Positions 5,736 to 5,927 of a stretch of 5,927 bases of DNA are shown here, one piece after another. The position numbers were made by a program, and so were the translations under genes. Numbering within the stretch: the stretch's first letter is position 1; every line of letters begins with the position of its first letter. This stretch comes from Microbacteriaceae bacterium. Lineage in GTDB: Bacteria; Actinomycetota; Actinomycetes; Actinomycetales; Microbacteriaceae. The notes beneath the pieces were generated by a model, which saw only the letters and a list, made by a program, of their open reading frames with translations, had not been told where the DNA came from and did not search any database. The stretch lies in the NCBI GenBank assembly GCA_003454135.1, contig DMKW01000095.1, positions 1,595 through 7,521 on the forward strand. The letters are read 5' to 3'.

Positions 5736-5741
5736 AAACAC
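5718..5741. repeat. Operator-like dyad over the PadR-like promoter
   Basis: A perfect 12-bp palindrome, ACGATATATCGT (5724-5735), is flanked by one mismatched A on each side and then by GTGTT (5718-5722) and AACAC (5737-5741). Eleven of twelve base pairs are symmetric. A further AACAC half-site lies at 5700-5704. PadR-family repressors bind such AT-centred dyads and often repress their own gene, so autoregulation is likely but inferred. Confidence 0.65.
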
Positions 5742-5761
5742 ATCGCAGAAGTTCTGCGATG
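5741..5761. repeat. Second perfect inverted repeat abutting the operator-like dyad
   Basis: CATCGCAGAA (5741-5750) and TTCTGCGATG (5752-5761) are exact inverted copies around a single G. It begins at the predicted transcription start, sharing its first base with the dyad before it. As DNA it could be an operator; as RNA it would form a stem of up to 9 bp at the 5' end of the mRNA. Confidence 0.65.
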
Positions 5762-5808
5762 GCTCAATGACCTGAGAGGGTGACTGAGCAGACCGAAAGG
5801 GTGTCTGC
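5762..5808 (+). promoter_or_regulatory. Structured mRNA leader with a hairpin around the ribosome site
   Basis: Two further hairpins follow. The first (5762-5789) pairs GCTCA with TGAGC and, inside two mismatches, ACC with GGT, closing on a GAGA tetraloop. The second (5788-5808) pairs GCAGAC (5788-5793) perfectly with GTCTGC (5803-5808); its 9-nt loop holds the ribosome site GAAAGGG, and the stem ends one base before the ATG. The two share G5788 and C5789, so their outer pairs are mutually exclusive. Folding is by eye. Confidence 0.45.
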
Positions 5809-5809
5809 C

Positions 5810-5927
5810 ATGAAACGCAACCACTACACGCACGAACAACACCACGACCCATCGGGTCGCTTCCACCATGACCCCTCCCAGCACGGCGGACGAGGCCACG
5901 GCTTCCCCGGCGGGCCGGGCTTCGGCG
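5810..5927 (+). CDS. Probable PadR-family regulator, N-terminus only
   Basis: The ATG at 5810 opens 39 codons to the window edge. The product starts MKRNHYTHEQHHD and is full of His, Gly and Phe (HHDPSQHGGRGHGFPGGPGF). Actinobacterial PadR repressors often carry just such a low-complexity extension before their winged-helix domain; that domain lies outside the window, so the call rests on this tail and on the operator-like dyads in front. The ribosome site GAAAGGG ends 8 nt before the ATG. An in-frame GTG at 5801 is possible but would lie against the ribosome site. The His-rich tail might bind metal, which is speculation. Another low-complexity His/Gly-rich protein cannot be excluded. Confidence 0.55.
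   Translation, partial: MKRNHYTHEQHHDPSGRFHHDPSQHGGRGHGFPGGPGFG

Noticed and set aside
5762..5809. TPP or glycine riboswitch, prompted by CTGAGAGGG
   Set aside because: The other conserved blocks of these aptamers are missing and the leader is too short.

Overview
The window is GC-rich DNA from a high-GC Gram-positive bacterium. The most likely family is Microbacteriaceae or a close relative. The grounds are an actinobacterial-type GatB, a 13E12-type DUF222/HNH protein, genes that look leaderless behind a TANNNT box, and a marked preference for GGATGC over GGACGC on coding strands. The assignment rests on sequence style and protein families, not on a database match.

Layout, left to right. 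(1) Positions 1-65, minus strand: the first 21 codons of a CGNR zinc-finger (ABATE-domain) regulator, starting at a TTG. It is divergent from (2) a ten-helix EamA/DMT exporter at 139-1101, plus strand. They share a 73-bp control region with overlapping promoter candidates and an inverted repeat. (3) gatB at 1094-2623, plus strand, overlaps the exporter's end by 8 bp and appears to have its own leaderless promoter inside it; no gatC or gatA is visible. (4) A hairpin at 2634-2649 separates gatB from the convergent (5) DUF222/HNH protein at 2661-4103, minus strand. (6) A 232-bp divergent intergenic region holds an AT-rich stretch, a near-perfect dyad and a 28-bp tandem repeat of three and a half units. 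(7) A PfkB-family sugar kinase at 4336-5238, plus strand, is probably leaderless. (8) A small antibiotic biosynthesis monooxygenase (ABM)-fold protein lies at 5348-5638, plus strand. (9) A leader at 5707-5809, packed with inverted repeats, precedes (10) the His/Gly/Phe-rich N-terminus of a probable PadR-family regulator, cut by the window end.

The genes do not form one pathway. There is one housekeeping gene (gatB), one metabolic kinase, a regulator-transporter pair, a DUF222/HNH protein of a kind often present in many copies in these genomes, and a probable self-regulated repressor. I see no new multi-gene system. The most unusual material is non-coding: the stacked dyads in front of the PadR-like gene, the hairpin that encloses its ribosome binding site, and the dyad plus tandem repeat between the HNH and kinase genes.
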